Origin: Streptomyces chumphonensis
GTDB lineage: Bacteria; Actinomycetota; Actinomycetes; Streptomycetales; Streptomycetaceae
Reading direction: 5' to 3'
Length of the DNA stretch: 64,000 nt
Assembly (NCBI RefSeq): GCF_014779715.1
Contig: NZ_JACXYU010000003.1
Coordinates: 394,924 to 458,923, forward strand
Part shown: positions 16,356 through 25,937 of the stretch, piece by piece
Position numbering within the stretch: position 1 is the first letter of the stretch
Layout of the letters: every line of letters begins with the position of its first letter
The notes under the pieces: generated by a model
Databases searched by the model: none
The model's input: only the letters and a program-made list of their open reading frames with translations
What the model was told of the DNA's origin: nothing
Translations under genes and position numbers: made by a program

Positions 16356-17431
16356 GGCGCGCTCCGGGCGGCCGGGGCGGCGAGCGGTTCGTGCAGGGAG
16401 CGGGCGAGGACGTGGGCGAGGTAGGCCTCGTCCCGCATGGTCACGTGCAGCCGGTTGTTCGTCATGTGCATGTAGGGCGAGAGCAGGACGCGCAGGGCCT
16501 GGCCGGGGTCGGTGATCCGCTCGTCGCGTTCGCCGTCCCAGGAACGGAAGACCAGCTCTCCCGCCTCGGCGGCGGCCACGGCGCGGGCGCGCAGCTCGCG
16601 GCAGTGGACGGCCCACCGGGCGAGGAAGGCGGGCAGCCGGGCGGCCGGGTCCTCCGCCGAGGTCGCCTCCCGGATGAGGGCGAACCGTCGCGCCAGGTCG
16701 GGGGCCATGGCCGCGTAGTTGGTGTCGTACTCGTCACTGCCGATGAAGTTGGTGCCCGGATAGAGCGTGTGCCAGAACTCGTAGTAGCTGTGCAGGAACT
16801 CGGCCAGTTCCTCCCGGTCGGGCAGGAAGCAGCCGGCCATCACCATCATGAGCTGCGCGGAGGTGCCCAGGAGCACGGTGCGCAGGTGCAGGTTCTTGGT
16901 GTCGAACGCCTCGACGACGAGGTCGCTGGAGTGCCGGAAGTGCCACTCGGCCAGGTCGATGCCGACCGGGCCGCCGTACTTGCCGTACTCCGGCGCGTAC
17001 TCCATGGCGTGCCGCGAGTTGTTGGGCCGCAGGTTCATCCGGCCCTCGCCGTCCAGGTAGGGCGCGCGGTCCTGACCGGAGAACTCGACGTCGAAGAGGG
17101 TGTTGTAGAACTCGTTCAGAAAGCCGGTGTCCACCTCGTACAGCGCGGGCCGCTCGGCGAGGAACGCGTCGATCGCCTCCTCGGTGCGGCGGCGCACCCG
17201 CGCCTCGTGCTCCGGTGCGGAGGGCCGCACCCGCAGCCGTACGTGCGGCCCCTCCAGCCAGTAGTTGATGAAGAACCAGCCCGCCAGCAGGCCGTCGTCC
17301 GCCAGGGAGTCCACCAGCGGGCGCACGCACTGGAGCAGCAGGGGCCGGGGGTTGGCGGCGTAGAAGATGTGGGTGGCCTGCCAGGCTCCGGGCCCGGCCG
17401 GCGCCGCCGCGGTGGGCGCGTGGTCCGTCAC
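16352..17431 (-). CDS. Split LanB elimination-domain protein (SpaB_C-like)
   Basis: 359 residues from GTG 17431, overlapping the stop of the glutamylation gene. It opens WQATHIFYAANPRPLLLQC and FFINYWLEGPHVRLRVR, the entry motif of the SpaB_C/LanB small domain, and closes LLSPYMHMTNNRLHVTMRDE, matching the HMxxNR motif that contacts the glutamylated substrate. In split dehydratases this protein removes glutamate from Glu-Ser/Thr esters to give Dha/Dhb. Pyridine-forming [4+2] enzymes of thiopeptides belong to the same superfamily, but this is the only such protein here and the glutamylation partner has no small domain of its own, so elimination is the required role. Confidence 0.85.
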   Translation of the reverse strand: MTDHAPTAAAPAGPGAWQATHIFYAANPRPLLLQCVRPLVDSLADDGLLAGWFFINYWLEGPHVRLRVRPSAPEHEARVRRRTEEAIDAFLAERPALYEVDTGFLNEFYNTLFDVEFSGQDRAPYLDGEGRMNLRPNNSRHAMEYAPEYGKYGGPVGIDLAEWHFRHSSDLVVEAFDTKNLHLRTVLLGTSAQLMMVMAGCFLPDREELAEFLHSYYEFWHTLYPGTNFIGSDEYDTNYAAMAPDLARRFALIREATSAEDPAARLPAFLARWAVHCRELRARAVAAAEAGELVFRSWDGERDERITDPGQALRVLLSPYMHMTNNRLHVTMRDEAYLAHVLARSLHEPLAAPAARSAP

Positions 17432-20214
17432 GGCACGTCCTTTCTCTCGGTTCCCTCACCGCGCGGAGCCGGGGTCCCGCCGCCCCGCACGGTCTCGACG
17501 GCGAGTTCCGCCACGTGCCGGCCCTCCGGGGTGACGGTGTGCAGGGCGTCCTCGTCCGGCAGCGCCTCGCGCAGGGCGACGCGGGCCTCGGCGGAGCCCA
17601 GCAGGGCCTCGAACGCGGTGAGCGACAGCACGCTGTCGAAGTCGACGTAGCTCGGCTTGGCGCCGGTGGCGCCGCGCGCCCCGCCCCCGCTGACGGTGGC
17701 GAACACCCGGTCCGGCAGGCCGTGCCGGCGCCGGAACCGGTGCCAGCCGAGGAACCACTCGGCGTCCGACGTCCCCGGTGCGCGCAGCGGCAGCGCGGCG
17801 GCCGGAGCGCTCCAGCGGCGGCGGCTGAGGACGAGGGCACCGTGCCGGACGCGGGGCCGGTGGGTCACGCCGTCCACCGGCTCGCCCTCCGGGACCCCCG
17901 CCCAGACGTCCACCGGCGCCATGGACGTCGGTGAGAGCAGCAGCAGGGTGCGGGGGACCTCCGGCAGCGCGAGCGGCACCAGGTAGCCGAGGTAGACCGG
18001 GACGACCTCGCGTTCCAGCCGCGTCGAGCGCAGCACCAGGCGGTCGGCCTCCTCGTCGTGCACCAGGTACAGGTCCTCCAGGTGCAGGCGCCGTTCGGGG
18101 GGCAGCGTGCCGCGCTCCCCGGGGCAGACGATCTCGTGGTCGGTGAGCCGGCCGTGCAGGTTGAGATTGCTGGTCACCGGCCCGCCGGTGACCTCCGCGA
18201 AGACCGCTCCCTCGGGCTCCAGCCCGGCGTTGTGCGCGCGCAGCCGGTCGGAGAGCCCGTCGAAGCAGTGCGTGAACCGGCTGAAGGGGAAGGACAGCCC
18301 GCCGTAGGAGCGGTTGAGCACGACCAGCGGGTCCTCGGCCCGGTCGGCCACCTGCACGTGGTGACTCAGCGGTACGAAGTCGGCGCTCAGCGGCGCGAGT
18401 TCGGCGGCCACCTCCTCCAGCACGTCGGCCGGGACCCCCAGTTCCGGCTCCGCTCCCCGGTGCTCCCACAGCTCCCGCATGTGGGCGGTGAAGGTCTGCC
18501 GGGCGGAGTCCAGCGCCCGCAGCTGCGGCAGGCCCAGCCAGTTCTCCTCGGGCGTGTAGCGGCCCTGTTCGTCGTAGGCCCGGCGGCGGGAGGTGAAGGT
18601 GAGGTACTGGTCGAAGAAGTCCTCGTGGAAGTCGTGCACGAGCTTGAGCAGGTCCTCGCAGCGCCCGCCGCGGCCGTGCCGGGCGACGAAGAAGCCCTTG
18701 AAGGTCACGCGTTGGGGCAGCGTGAGGTCGAAGGCGGGCAGCACGCCTTCGACCGCCCGCAGCGGCTCGGCGGCCAGCTCCGTGAAGGCCCCCCGGTCCA
18801 TGGCCACCGGGGCGTCGGCCACGACGTCCTCGTAGAGCACCGTCTGGGGCACCTTCGCGTCCCGCGCGCCGAGCGCGCTCTGGACCTCGCCCAGCTGCCG
18901 GCGCAGCTCACCCAGCAGGCGGCGGCGCTCGGCGAGCGGCGCGTGCGGATAGGCCAGGGCCGCCCCGGCGGGCGCCGCCAGCACCTCCGCCAGCTCCCCG
19001 GCCCAGGGCCGGTCCAGCGCGCGCAGGGCCTGCCGGAAGGCCAGCAGCGGGTCGGTGTCGTACACCGTGGTGTGCAGGGAGGGCACCTGCACCATGCCCA
19101 GGCGCAGCAGCGCCTCCAGGTAGCGGGCGCACTCCTCCTCGCTCTCGCCGCTCTCGGCGGCCAGCCAGCGCGCGAGCTCGCCGTGGCGCAGCACCGGACG
19201 TCGCTCGAAGAGGGCGAGCAGCCGGTCCAGGGTGCCGCTGCGGCGCAGGAAGAACAGCCGGTCCTTGACCGCGTCGAAGGTCACCGCGCTGTCCTCGTCC
19301 CCGGCGGTGGTCCAGCGCCGTACGTAGCGCACCCGGTCGTCCTCCCGCCCCCAGCCGGAGGCCGGGGAGACGGGCAGGTCGGCGCAGCGGGCGGGGTCGG
19401 CGAGCACGGCGTCGGTGAGCCGACCCAGGGCCACGACGTTGAGCCGGGGGTGACTGCGCCACGCTCCACCGACCCGCACCTCCCGCCCGGCCCCCGTCCC
19501 GGCGCCGGTGAAGTCACCGAGCGCCAGGGCGGTGAAGGTGCTGAACGGGCTCGTCTTGCAGGCGGTGCGGTACAGGTACGCCAGCAGCGAGCGCTCGATC
19601 TTGCGCTGCCGCTTGTCGGGGGGCCCGCCCCCGGCGCGCAGGTAGCCGTCGAGTTGTGCGTCCAGCGAGGGGGAGGCGAGCAGCACCCCGGCGCGGAGCC
19701 GCTCGTCCCCGGCGATGCCGCGCAGCGCGTCGCGGGACGCGGCCAGTTCCTCCGCCAGCACCGGCCCGCCCTCGTCGAGCAGCGCGGCGAGCCGCGTCCG
19801 GCCGGTGAGCCAGTCGTCCAGCGCCCGGCCGACGTCGCCGTCCAGCGACCGGACATGGGCCAGGGCGGCCTCCGGCTCGCGGGGGAGGCGGTTGTTGAAG
19901 ACCGCACGGCGCACGGCGAGGAGCCGGCGCCGCGAGGTCTCGTCCTCGTTGCGGCCGATCAGGTCGTGCAGCAGGTCACCGACGGCCTCCCCGTCCGCTC
20001 GCAGCCGGTCGGACTCCGCCAGCACCGCGTCGGCCCAGCGGCGTCCGGCCGGGCAGCGCAGTCGGCGGACGGTCTCCACCGGCAGGCCGGCCACCCGGAG
20101 CAGGAACGCCGGGCCGAGCCGCCAGTCACCCGGCCCGCCCGTTCCGGCGGCCCGGTGCCCCGTGGTCGGCCCGGTCGTCGCGGCACTCACCCGTGGTACG
20201 GCTGTGGCGCTCAT
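17428..20214 (-). CDS. LanB-type dehydratase, tRNA-dependent glutamylation protein
   Basis: 928 residues. ATG 20214 is preferred because GAGGAG sits 7 bases upstream; a GTG at 20229 overlapping the SagB stop is the alternative. The whole length matches the lantibiotic dehydratase large domain, from FLLRVAGLPVETVRRL through SLLAYLYRTACKTSPFSTFT (conserved KTSPFST), LRDxP-like VPRTLLLLSPTSMAPVDVW and the final PDRVFATVSGGG / KPSYVDFDSVLSL. The enzyme transfers glutamate from Glu-tRNA(Glu) to Ser/Thr side chains of the precursor. It ends without the elimination domain, which is the separate next gene (overlapping stop/start). Split dehydratases of this type occur in thiopeptide and goadsporin pathways. 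Confidence 0.92.
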   Translation of the reverse strand: MSATAVPRVSAATTGPTTGHRAAGTGGPGDWRLGPAFLLRVAGLPVETVRRLRCPAGRRWADAVLAESDRLRADGEAVGDLLHDLIGRNEDETSRRRLLAVRRAVFNNRLPREPEAALAHVRSLDGDVGRALDDWLTGRTRLAALLDEGGPVLAEELAASRDALRGIAGDERLRAGVLLASPSLDAQLDGYLRAGGGPPDKRQRKIERSLLAYLYRTACKTSPFSTFTALALGDFTGAGTGAGREVRVGGAWRSHPRLNVVALGRLTDAVLADPARCADLPVSPASGWGREDDRVRYVRRWTTAGDEDSAVTFDAVKDRLFFLRRSGTLDRLLALFERRPVLRHGELARWLAAESGESEEECARYLEALLRLGMVQVPSLHTTVYDTDPLLAFRQALRALDRPWAGELAEVLAAPAGAALAYPHAPLAERRRLLGELRRQLGEVQSALGARDAKVPQTVLYEDVVADAPVAMDRGAFTELAAEPLRAVEGVLPAFDLTLPQRVTFKGFFVARHGRGGRCEDLLKLVHDFHEDFFDQYLTFTSRRRAYDEQGRYTPEENWLGLPQLRALDSARQTFTAHMRELWEHRGAEPELGVPADVLEEVAAELAPLSADFVPLSHHVQVADRAEDPLVVLNRSYGGLSFPFSRFTHCFDGLSDRLRAHNAGLEPEGAVFAEVTGGPVTSNLNLHGRLTDHEIVCPGERGTLPPERRLHLEDLYLVHDEEADRLVLRSTRLEREVVPVYLGYLVPLALPEVPRTLLLLSPTSMAPVDVWAGVPEGEPVDGVTHRPRVRHGALVLSRRRWSAPAAALPLRAPGTSDAEWFLGWHRFRRRHGLPDRVFATVSGGGARGATGAKPSYVDFDSVLSLTAFEALLGSAEARVALREALPDEDALHTVTPEGRHVAELAVETVRGGGTPAPRGEGTERKDVP

Positions 20215-20225
20215 GGCGGCGCTCC

Positions 20226-21845
20226 TCACACGATCTCGAAGCGGAAGTCGGCGGGCTCGGGACGCTCGTGGCCGACCATCATGATCAACAGGGGGGCTTC
20301 ACCGGTGGCGGCCAGCTCCAGCTCCTCGATGTAGGAGATGTTGTCGAAGCCCAGCGCCACACCGCAGCCCAGGCCGAGGGCCGAACAGGCGGTGTAGGTG
20401 CTCTGGGCGAGGGCGCCGATCGTGGCGTTGACCAGGCGGTAGCCCCGGTCCCCGACGGCGTCCAGGACCGCGTGCGTGCGCACCGTGGGCACCAGCACGG
20501 CGCCGGCCTGTTCCAGGTTGTAGTTGGCGAGGAAGTAGTTCTCCTGCAGGAAGGCGCCGGGCGCTCCGGGCCGCACGAGCCGCAGCGCGCCGCCGCCCCC
20601 GGGGTCGTCCTTCGTCCCGGCGTCGCCGGGGGTGTAGACGTAGCCGCCCGGTTCGACGCCCTCGACGTGGTTGACGAAGGCGTAGAGCGTCACCAGAGGC
20701 GGCTGCCCGGCGGTGGTCCGGCCGCCGACGTCGCAGCCCCGGGCGGCCGCCCGCAGACAGGCGGCCAACTGGTCGGCGGCCACCGGGCGCGCGGCGTCGA
20801 AACGGCCGAAGCTGCTGCGCCGCGTCCGCAGCGCGGTGCGCACGTCGGTGTCGAGCGGTGCGGGCGCGGGCAGCGGCAGCCGGGGCCGGGCCGGATCCAC
20901 GGCCGGGGCGGCGGCCGGGACCAGCGCTCCGGGCGCGGGCCGGTCCGCGGCGCGGGCGCAGGTGGCGTCCTGCATGGCGCGCAGCGCGTCGAAGGTGAGC
21001 ACGGTGCGCGAACGTTCCAGGTCGCGGTGGCGGACGCGGTCGCCGCCCCCGCCCCCGCCCGTCGCCCCGCCCGGCGCCGGGCCGTCCCAGGGCAGCGGGA
21101 CGACGGCGAACAGCCCCTCCTCGGCCGGGTCCACACCCAGCAGGTCGGCCAGGTCCTCCTCGTCGAACCAGAGCTCCGGCTCCACCGGCAGGCCGCGCGC
21201 CGCCCCCCACATCCGCCAGGTCTGCAGGCAGGCTCCGACGTCCATGCTCACGGCGTGGAAGGAGAAGCTGTTGTACTTGAAGGCGTTCTGCCAGTACTTC
21301 ACGCCCAGGACGAGGAACTGGTCGGTGTCCCGCGCGGGGTGCCCGGGCCCGAGGGCCGCCCGGACCCGTCCGCTCACGTCACCGGTGAGCAGCCGCTGCA
21401 TGGCGTGGTGACGCGTCGCGTAGTAGTGCACGCCGGGCGTCCCCGGGCCGCCCGCGCCGGAGACCCAGTAGATGCTGACGGGGTAGAGCCCGCCTCCGGA
21501 GGCGGTGCCACGCGACCAGTTGGCGAGCGGGTAGAACGGCAGGGCGTTCAGGTCCGTGTTGGCCTGCACCCCGAGCCGACGGCCCGTCAGCCCGTAGGAG
21601 TCGAGCAGCAGGCCCGACAGGGCCGCCAGGTCGAAGCGGCCGGACGGCGCGGCGGCCGGGTCGAGCCCGCGCTCGACGGTGGCCTCGGGCGGGAGGTGCG
21701 AAGCTGGCAGCGGCACGGTCTCGGCGAACGGGTAGAGCTTGGTCTTGCGCGGCCCGTCGGCCCAGTCGGGGACGAAGTCCGCCGGGTCCATGGGCACCCG
21801 CCCACGCTGCATGATCGCGGCGGCGTAGTCATGGGCGTAACCCAT
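20226..21845 (-). CDS. SagB-type FMN azoline dehydrogenase, tandem nitroreductase folds
   Basis: 539 residues from ATG 21845, preceded by AGAAGGAGCAGC. It has two nitroreductase-like halves: the first (~60-280) has RRLGVQANTDLNALPFYPL, ASGGGLYPVSIYWV and FKYNSFSFHAVSMDVGACLQTW; the second (~330-539) has RTALRTRRSSFGRF, the FMN-binding opening, and LVNATIGALAQSTYTACSALGLGCGVA. SagB-type enzymes use FMN to oxidise azolines to thiazoles and oxazoles. A Gly/Pro/Ala-rich linker (~270-330) joins the halves. It lies between YcaO copy 2 and the dehydratase, so ring formation and oxidation genes are adjacent. Confidence 0.9.
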   Translation of the reverse strand: MGYAHDYAAAIMQRGRVPMDPADFVPDWADGPRKTKLYPFAETVPLPASHLPPEATVERGLDPAAAPSGRFDLAALSGLLLDSYGLTGRRLGVQANTDLNALPFYPLANWSRGTASGGGLYPVSIYWVSGAGGPGTPGVHYYATRHHAMQRLLTGDVSGRVRAALGPGHPARDTDQFLVLGVKYWQNAFKYNSFSFHAVSMDVGACLQTWRMWGAARGLPVEPELWFDEEDLADLLGVDPAEEGLFAVVPLPWDGPAPGGATGGGGGGDRVRHRDLERSRTVLTFDALRAMQDATCARAADRPAPGALVPAAAPAVDPARPRLPLPAPAPLDTDVRTALRTRRSSFGRFDAARPVAADQLAACLRAAARGCDVGGRTTAGQPPLVTLYAFVNHVEGVEPGGYVYTPGDAGTKDDPGGGGALRLVRPGAPGAFLQENYFLANYNLEQAGAVLVPTVRTHAVLDAVGDRGYRLVNATIGALAQSTYTACSALGLGCGVALGFDNISYIEELELAATGEAPLLIMMVGHERPEPADFRFEIV

Positions 21846-21873
21846 GTGCTGCTCCTTCTGGTGGCGTCGCGGG

Positions 21874-23817
21874 TCAGGGGAAGGGGTGGGGAGCGGGGTT
21901 CAGGTCCCCGTCGGTCAGGTCGTGCTCGCGCATTCCCGCCTCCCGCAGGGCGGTGCGCAGCCGGGGCATCCCCAGGGCGCGCTGCCGCGTCCAGCCGAAG
22001 TCGATGGGCAGCAGCCCGGGCACGAGGACGCTGACGGTGGTGAGACCCAGCTCGCGCTGCTGTGGCATGGTCTGGTCCACCACGACGACGTCGAACCCGT
22101 GCGCCGTCACCGCGTCCACGCACGCCAGCAGGTCGGTGCGCAGGTCGCTGGAGGGGGCGGGCGCCGCGCCGCCGCCGTACAGGTCGGCCATCGACCGGCG
22201 CGGCGGGCGCGGGGCGCCGGGGGCGCCCAGCAGGAACTCGGCGTGCACGCCCATCTCGGGGACGCCGTAGGCCAGCGGATGGTCGTGCAGGGCCCGCACC
22301 TCGTGGAAGTCGGCGGCCATGGCGCGCAGCCGGGACTCGTCCCGCTCGGTGCGGCCGGGCAGGTTGACGGCGTCCGTGGCGATCTCGCACAACGCGCCGG
22401 CCAGGGCCGCCTCCGGGTCGAGACCGGCGCCGGCGCCGAAGCACATGCGGCCGGGGCCGCCGTCGTACCGCTCCGCGACCCCGGTGACGACGGGGACGGG
22501 GAAGGTGATCCGGGTGTCGAAGAAGCGGGCCTCGTAGCCGTACATCTCCAGGCGGTCGACCATGTGCCGGGTGGCGCGGCGGTTGCTGCCGCGCACGTCG
22601 ATCTCCGGCAGCTCGGCCCGCCCGTACCAGGCGAGCAGGAAGGCGTCGCGTTCGATCACCTCCATCAGCCCGAAGTAGACGGCCTCCTCCAGCGCGCCGC
22701 CGGAGGCGCAACCGTTGGAGCTCTCCTGGACGAAGCGGTTCTCCAGTCCCGGCGTGTGGTAGTACGTCAGCACCTCGGGGACGAGGACGGGCCGCCGGTC
22801 GCGCAGCGAGTACCCCCATACCCAGGGGATCGTGCGGTCCGGCGTGAACGGCCGCACGTGCGGGTTGGCGTGGTGGAAGTCGGCCGAGTACAGCCCGCAC
22901 GCCCGGGGGTCCACCAGCGCCTCACCGTGCTCGCGCAGGGTCGTCAGCGACTCCCGCACCGCTGCCGCACGGGCCCGCGGCCGCATCCCCGCGTACCGCT
23001 CCAGCCCCTCCAGGACGCCGATGCGGGCGCTCTCGGCGAACGAGTCGGCGTGGCCGCCCCAGAACGTCTCGCGCAGGTAGTCGCCCGAGCGGAGCGAGAA
23101 GCAGCCGATGGTCGCCGAGGTCGAGGTGGAGGAGACGTCGTAGACCACCGAGGGCCCGAGCGCGCCGCAGACGGGGTTGGCGTAGGGCTCGACCGGCAGG
23201 TCGTAGGAGGCGATGTCCCGCACCCGGAAGGAGTCGGGCCGGCGCTTGGGCGTCGGCCGCAGCTCCAGGGTGGCGGCCTCGGCGGTGTCCGGCACCCGGC
23301 GGCCGCAGCGGGGGCACTCGGGGTCGGCGACCAGCGGGTAGTGCCGGACGCCCAGGGTCCGCAGGTCGCACAGCTGCACCAGGCCGTGGACGGTGTCCGG
23401 CGGGCCGCCGCCGTCCAGCCGGGCCGCGACGAGACCGGCCAGGGCGGTGATCGCGAACGGCGTCAGGTGCGGCGAGGCCCCGGCCGCCCGGGTGGGCCCG
23501 CCCAGCTCCAGGGCCTCGCGCAGCGCCACGGACCGCACGGCCTGCCAGCGCCGCGCCAGGCAGTGCCCGCAGCCGCGCCGGCCGGGCAGCGGCCCGACCA
23601 GCGCGTGCCGCCCGTACAGCCGGATGCCCACCGCCGCCGGGTCGGCGCCGGGTTCCCGGTGGGCGTCGGCGGCGAAGGCGTCGCGGGTGCCCAGCGGCGC
23701 GACGTCCACGGGCACCGGTGTACCCAGTTCGGCCAGGGCCCGGGCGAGCCGCTCCGCCGCCTCCGCGTGCTCGGCGCCCGGTCCGGTGGTGTGGTTCACG
23801 TCCTCAACGCCGGTCAT
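21874..23817 (-). CDS. YcaO-family cyclodehydratase, copy 2 (SagD-type)
   Basis: 647 residues from ATG 23817, overlapping the end of the E1-like gene by 14 bases. The N-terminal part carries the same two CxxC pairs as copy 1 (CGHC near residue 98 and CPRC near 180). The YcaO domain has VLEGLERYAG, then SSNGCASGGALEEAVYFGLMEVIERDAF, with all Mg/ATP residues, and ends NPAPHPFP (PxPxP). It is therefore a complete azoline-forming cyclodehydratase. Its position directly after the E1-like/RRE protein makes it the default partner for that protein. Both copies share overall length, zinc sites and tail, and so are likely products of an old duplication that have since specialised. Confidence 0.92.
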   Translation of the reverse strand: MTGVEDVNHTTGPGAEHAEAAERLARALAELGTPVPVDVAPLGTRDAFAADAHREPGADPAAVGIRLYGRHALVGPLPGRRGCGHCLARRWQAVRSVALREALELGGPTRAAGASPHLTPFAITALAGLVAARLDGGGPPDTVHGLVQLCDLRTLGVRHYPLVADPECPRCGRRVPDTAEAATLELRPTPKRRPDSFRVRDIASYDLPVEPYANPVCGALGPSVVYDVSSTSTSATIGCFSLRSGDYLRETFWGGHADSFAESARIGVLEGLERYAGMRPRARAAAVRESLTTLREHGEALVDPRACGLYSADFHHANPHVRPFTPDRTIPWVWGYSLRDRRPVLVPEVLTYYHTPGLENRFVQESSNGCASGGALEEAVYFGLMEVIERDAFLLAWYGRAELPEIDVRGSNRRATRHMVDRLEMYGYEARFFDTRITFPVPVVTGVAERYDGGPGRMCFGAGAGLDPEAALAGALCEIATDAVNLPGRTERDESRLRAMAADFHEVRALHDHPLAYGVPEMGVHAEFLLGAPGAPRPPRRSMADLYGGGAAPAPSSDLRTDLLACVDAVTAHGFDVVVVDQTMPQQRELGLTTVSVLVPGLLPIDFGWTRQRALGMPRLRTALREAGMREHDLTDGDLNPAPHPFP

Positions 23818-25933
23818 CCGCACCACCGGTGAGCACGACGCGGGCGGTGTGGACGCCACCGGCGAGCAGGGCGGCGGGCGTCGTGGGGACGAGGAGCACG
23901 TCCCGTCCGGCGGCGCGCACCGCCTCCAGCACGGCCGGCCAGGTCGTCCCGTCCGGCCCGAGGCGTCCGCCCGGATCGACGCGCAGGGTCCCCGGGGCGA
24001 GGTCGGCCAGGACCGGGTCGCCGAGGTCCACCCGGGTGCCGGGCTCCTGGGCGGCCAGCTGCACCGGTCCGAGCAGGTCGCGCAGCGCGGCGGTGGCCGC
24101 CGCCCGGCGGGTCAGGGCGGCGGCGACGGCCCAGCGTCCGTTGCCGTCCGCCGTGGTCTCGCGGGCCAGGACGACGGGCACGGCGCCGGGGGAGTCCGCG
24201 CCGAGCGCGAGGAGTTCGACGCCGACCTCCAGATGCCCGGCCGACCGGTGCAGGAAGACGCGTTCGGGGTCCGCCTCGTCCTCGGGCAGCGGTGCCGCGG
24301 GGCTCGTGCCGCACACGGCGCCGAGCAGGGCCTCATGGGCCAGGGCCGAGAGCAGCGCGCTGCCGGCCGCCTCCCGGGGCGATGCTCCCGCTCCCGCTCC
24401 AGCCCGCGTGGCCGGGTACCGGCGCTCCCGGTTGGCCGGGCCGAACGGACGCAGGGCGGCGGCCGGTACGGCGGCGGTCTCCTTGGTGAGCAGCGAGACG
24501 CCGGTGGCCTCCTCCGGAGCCGGCGCCACGTGCTCGACGAAGGCGACGGCGGCCGAGTGCAGCGCTCGGACGCGGGCCCCGGCCAGGTGGTGCACGTCGA
24601 AGGCGGCGATCAGCCGGGGGCCCTGCGCGCCGAAGACCCCCTCCAGGCGGCTGACCTTGAGCGGGGTCTGCGTCAGCTCCTCGTCCAGGAACCGCCGGAA
24701 CGTGCCCGTCCAGGGCCGTACGAGCGCGCCGGTGACGGCGTTGAGGTCCTCGACGACCTGCTCGGCCTCCCGGGCGTCCCCGGCCGTGGCGGTGTGCGGC
24801 GCGGCCGGTCCCTCGACGAGCACCTGCTGCGCCGCGTCACTCGGCGCCGGCTCCCGGCACAGTCGGCAGCGGGGGTGCGGGTGCACCGGCTCGGCGACGA
24901 CGTCGAGGGAGCGCAGGTCCTGCACGAGGACCTGCGCGGCCGTCTCGGCGGGCAGCGCGCCGGTCGTCAGCCGGAACACCTCGTAGCCGAGGAGGTTGCC
25001 GGTCATGGCGGCGACCGGGCCGTGCAGTGGCCCGTCCTGCGCCGCGTCCAGCGGGCGTGCCGCGCCGGCGACCTCGCTCCACAACTCGGCGGCGGTGGCC
25101 GAGTCCCGGTTGGCCCCCAGCCGCAGCAGCGCGCAGGACCAGCAGCCCGATGCGCCGGGCCGGTGCAGCGGACCGGTGACGGCGTGCTCCCCGAACGTCC
25201 AGGACGGCAGCAGGACGCGGCCCTCGGGGACGCCCTCGGCCAGCAGCCGGTGGGTGCGCGCGGCGGCCCGGGCACCGCTGACCACGACGACGTCGTGGTC
25301 GGCCAGGTCGGCCCAGCCCGGGTCGTCCTCCTGAGGGGCTCCGGTCCGCCCGGCGGGGAGCAGCGGGGTGACGTCCACCGGGCACCCGGCGGCCTCCAGT
25401 TCGGCGGCCTCCGCGGCGACCTCGGCGAAGTCGCCCTCGACGCCGAGGGTCGCGCAGCCGTTGCGCAGCAGCCCGACGGCGCACCAGCGGGCCACCTCGT
25501 CCCGGCCGAGGACGGCGACCCGGGTGGACCGGAAGGCCGCGAAGCGGGCCCGTGCGCCGTCCGCGTAGTGGTCGACGTAGGCGATCTGGGGAGCGAACCG
25601 GGACGTGACCGCGGCGGTCGCCGGATCCGCCGCCGGCTCCGGCTCCTCCACCGGGGCGTCGCGCGCGAAGTCCCGCGCGTACAGGGCCTTGACCAGCTCC
25701 CCCGCCATCTTCCGCTGCGGCGGCTGGAACCCCTCGCAGATCTCCGCGAGGCGGTGGCGGCCGCTCAGGTGCGGCACGAGGAGGGAGGCGAAGCGGTAGG
25801 CGGTGCGTCCGGTGAGGTGGAACCCGCCGTCGGCGTTGTGGAAGAGGACGCCGCCGGGCGTCCGGGTGAACAGCACGTCCCGGCGGATGCGCGGCCGGGT
25901 CTCGGCCAGCGCCTCGTACGCTCCTGCTGCCAT
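23804..25933 (-). CDS. E1-like leader-peptide-binding protein (TOMM F/C-type) with N-terminal RRE
   Basis: 709 residues from ATG 25933, 4 bases after the SARP stop, behind GAAGGTG. Residues ~12-95 (PRIRRDVLFTRTPGGVLFHNADGGF...LVKALYARDF) form a PqqD-like RiPP recognition element. Residues ~135-260 give an E1/ThiF-like Rossmann core (RVAVLGRDEVARWCAVGLLRNGC) without the full ATP-binding residues. Four Cys (C264/C267 and C356/C359) form the zinc site. The C-terminal half is the family-typical nitroreductase-like or YcaO-docking region. It binds the leader helix and presents the core to the cyclodehydratase, activating it. Only one such protein serves two YcaO enzymes here. Confidence 0.88.
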   Translation of the reverse strand: MAAGAYEALAETRPRIRRDVLFTRTPGGVLFHNADGGFHLTGRTAYRFASLLVPHLSGRHRLAEICEGFQPPQRKMAGELVKALYARDFARDAPVEEPEPAADPATAAVTSRFAPQIAYVDHYADGARARFAAFRSTRVAVLGRDEVARWCAVGLLRNGCATLGVEGDFAEVAAEAAELEAAGCPVDVTPLLPAGRTGAPQEDDPGWADLADHDVVVVSGARAAARTHRLLAEGVPEGRVLLPSWTFGEHAVTGPLHRPGASGCWSCALLRLGANRDSATAAELWSEVAGAARPLDAAQDGPLHGPVAAMTGNLLGYEVFRLTTGALPAETAAQVLVQDLRSLDVVAEPVHPHPRCRLCREPAPSDAAQQVLVEGPAAPHTATAGDAREAEQVVEDLNAVTGALVRPWTGTFRRFLDEELTQTPLKVSRLEGVFGAQGPRLIAAFDVHHLAGARVRALHSAAVAFVEHVAPAPEEATGVSLLTKETAAVPAAALRPFGPANRERRYPATRAGAGAGASPREAAGSALLSALAHEALLGAVCGTSPAAPLPEDEADPERVFLHRSAGHLEVGVELLALGADSPGAVPVVLARETTADGNGRWAVAAALTRRAAATAALRDLLGPVQLAAQEPGTRVDLGDPVLADLAPGTLRVDPGGRLGPDGTTWPAVLEAVRAAGRDVLLVPTTPAALLAGGVHTARVVLTGGADDRR

Positions 25934-25937
25934 GGGG

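Noticed and set aside
16352..17431. Reading this gene as a thiopeptide pyridine synthase
   Set aside because: It shares the superfamily motifs, but the glutamylation protein lacks an elimination domain and no other SpaB_C protein exists here, so elimination is the needed role.
18058..20334. 758-codon rightward frame opposite the LanB gene
   Set aside because: Shadow of the dehydratase; low-complexity product and no ribosome-binding site.
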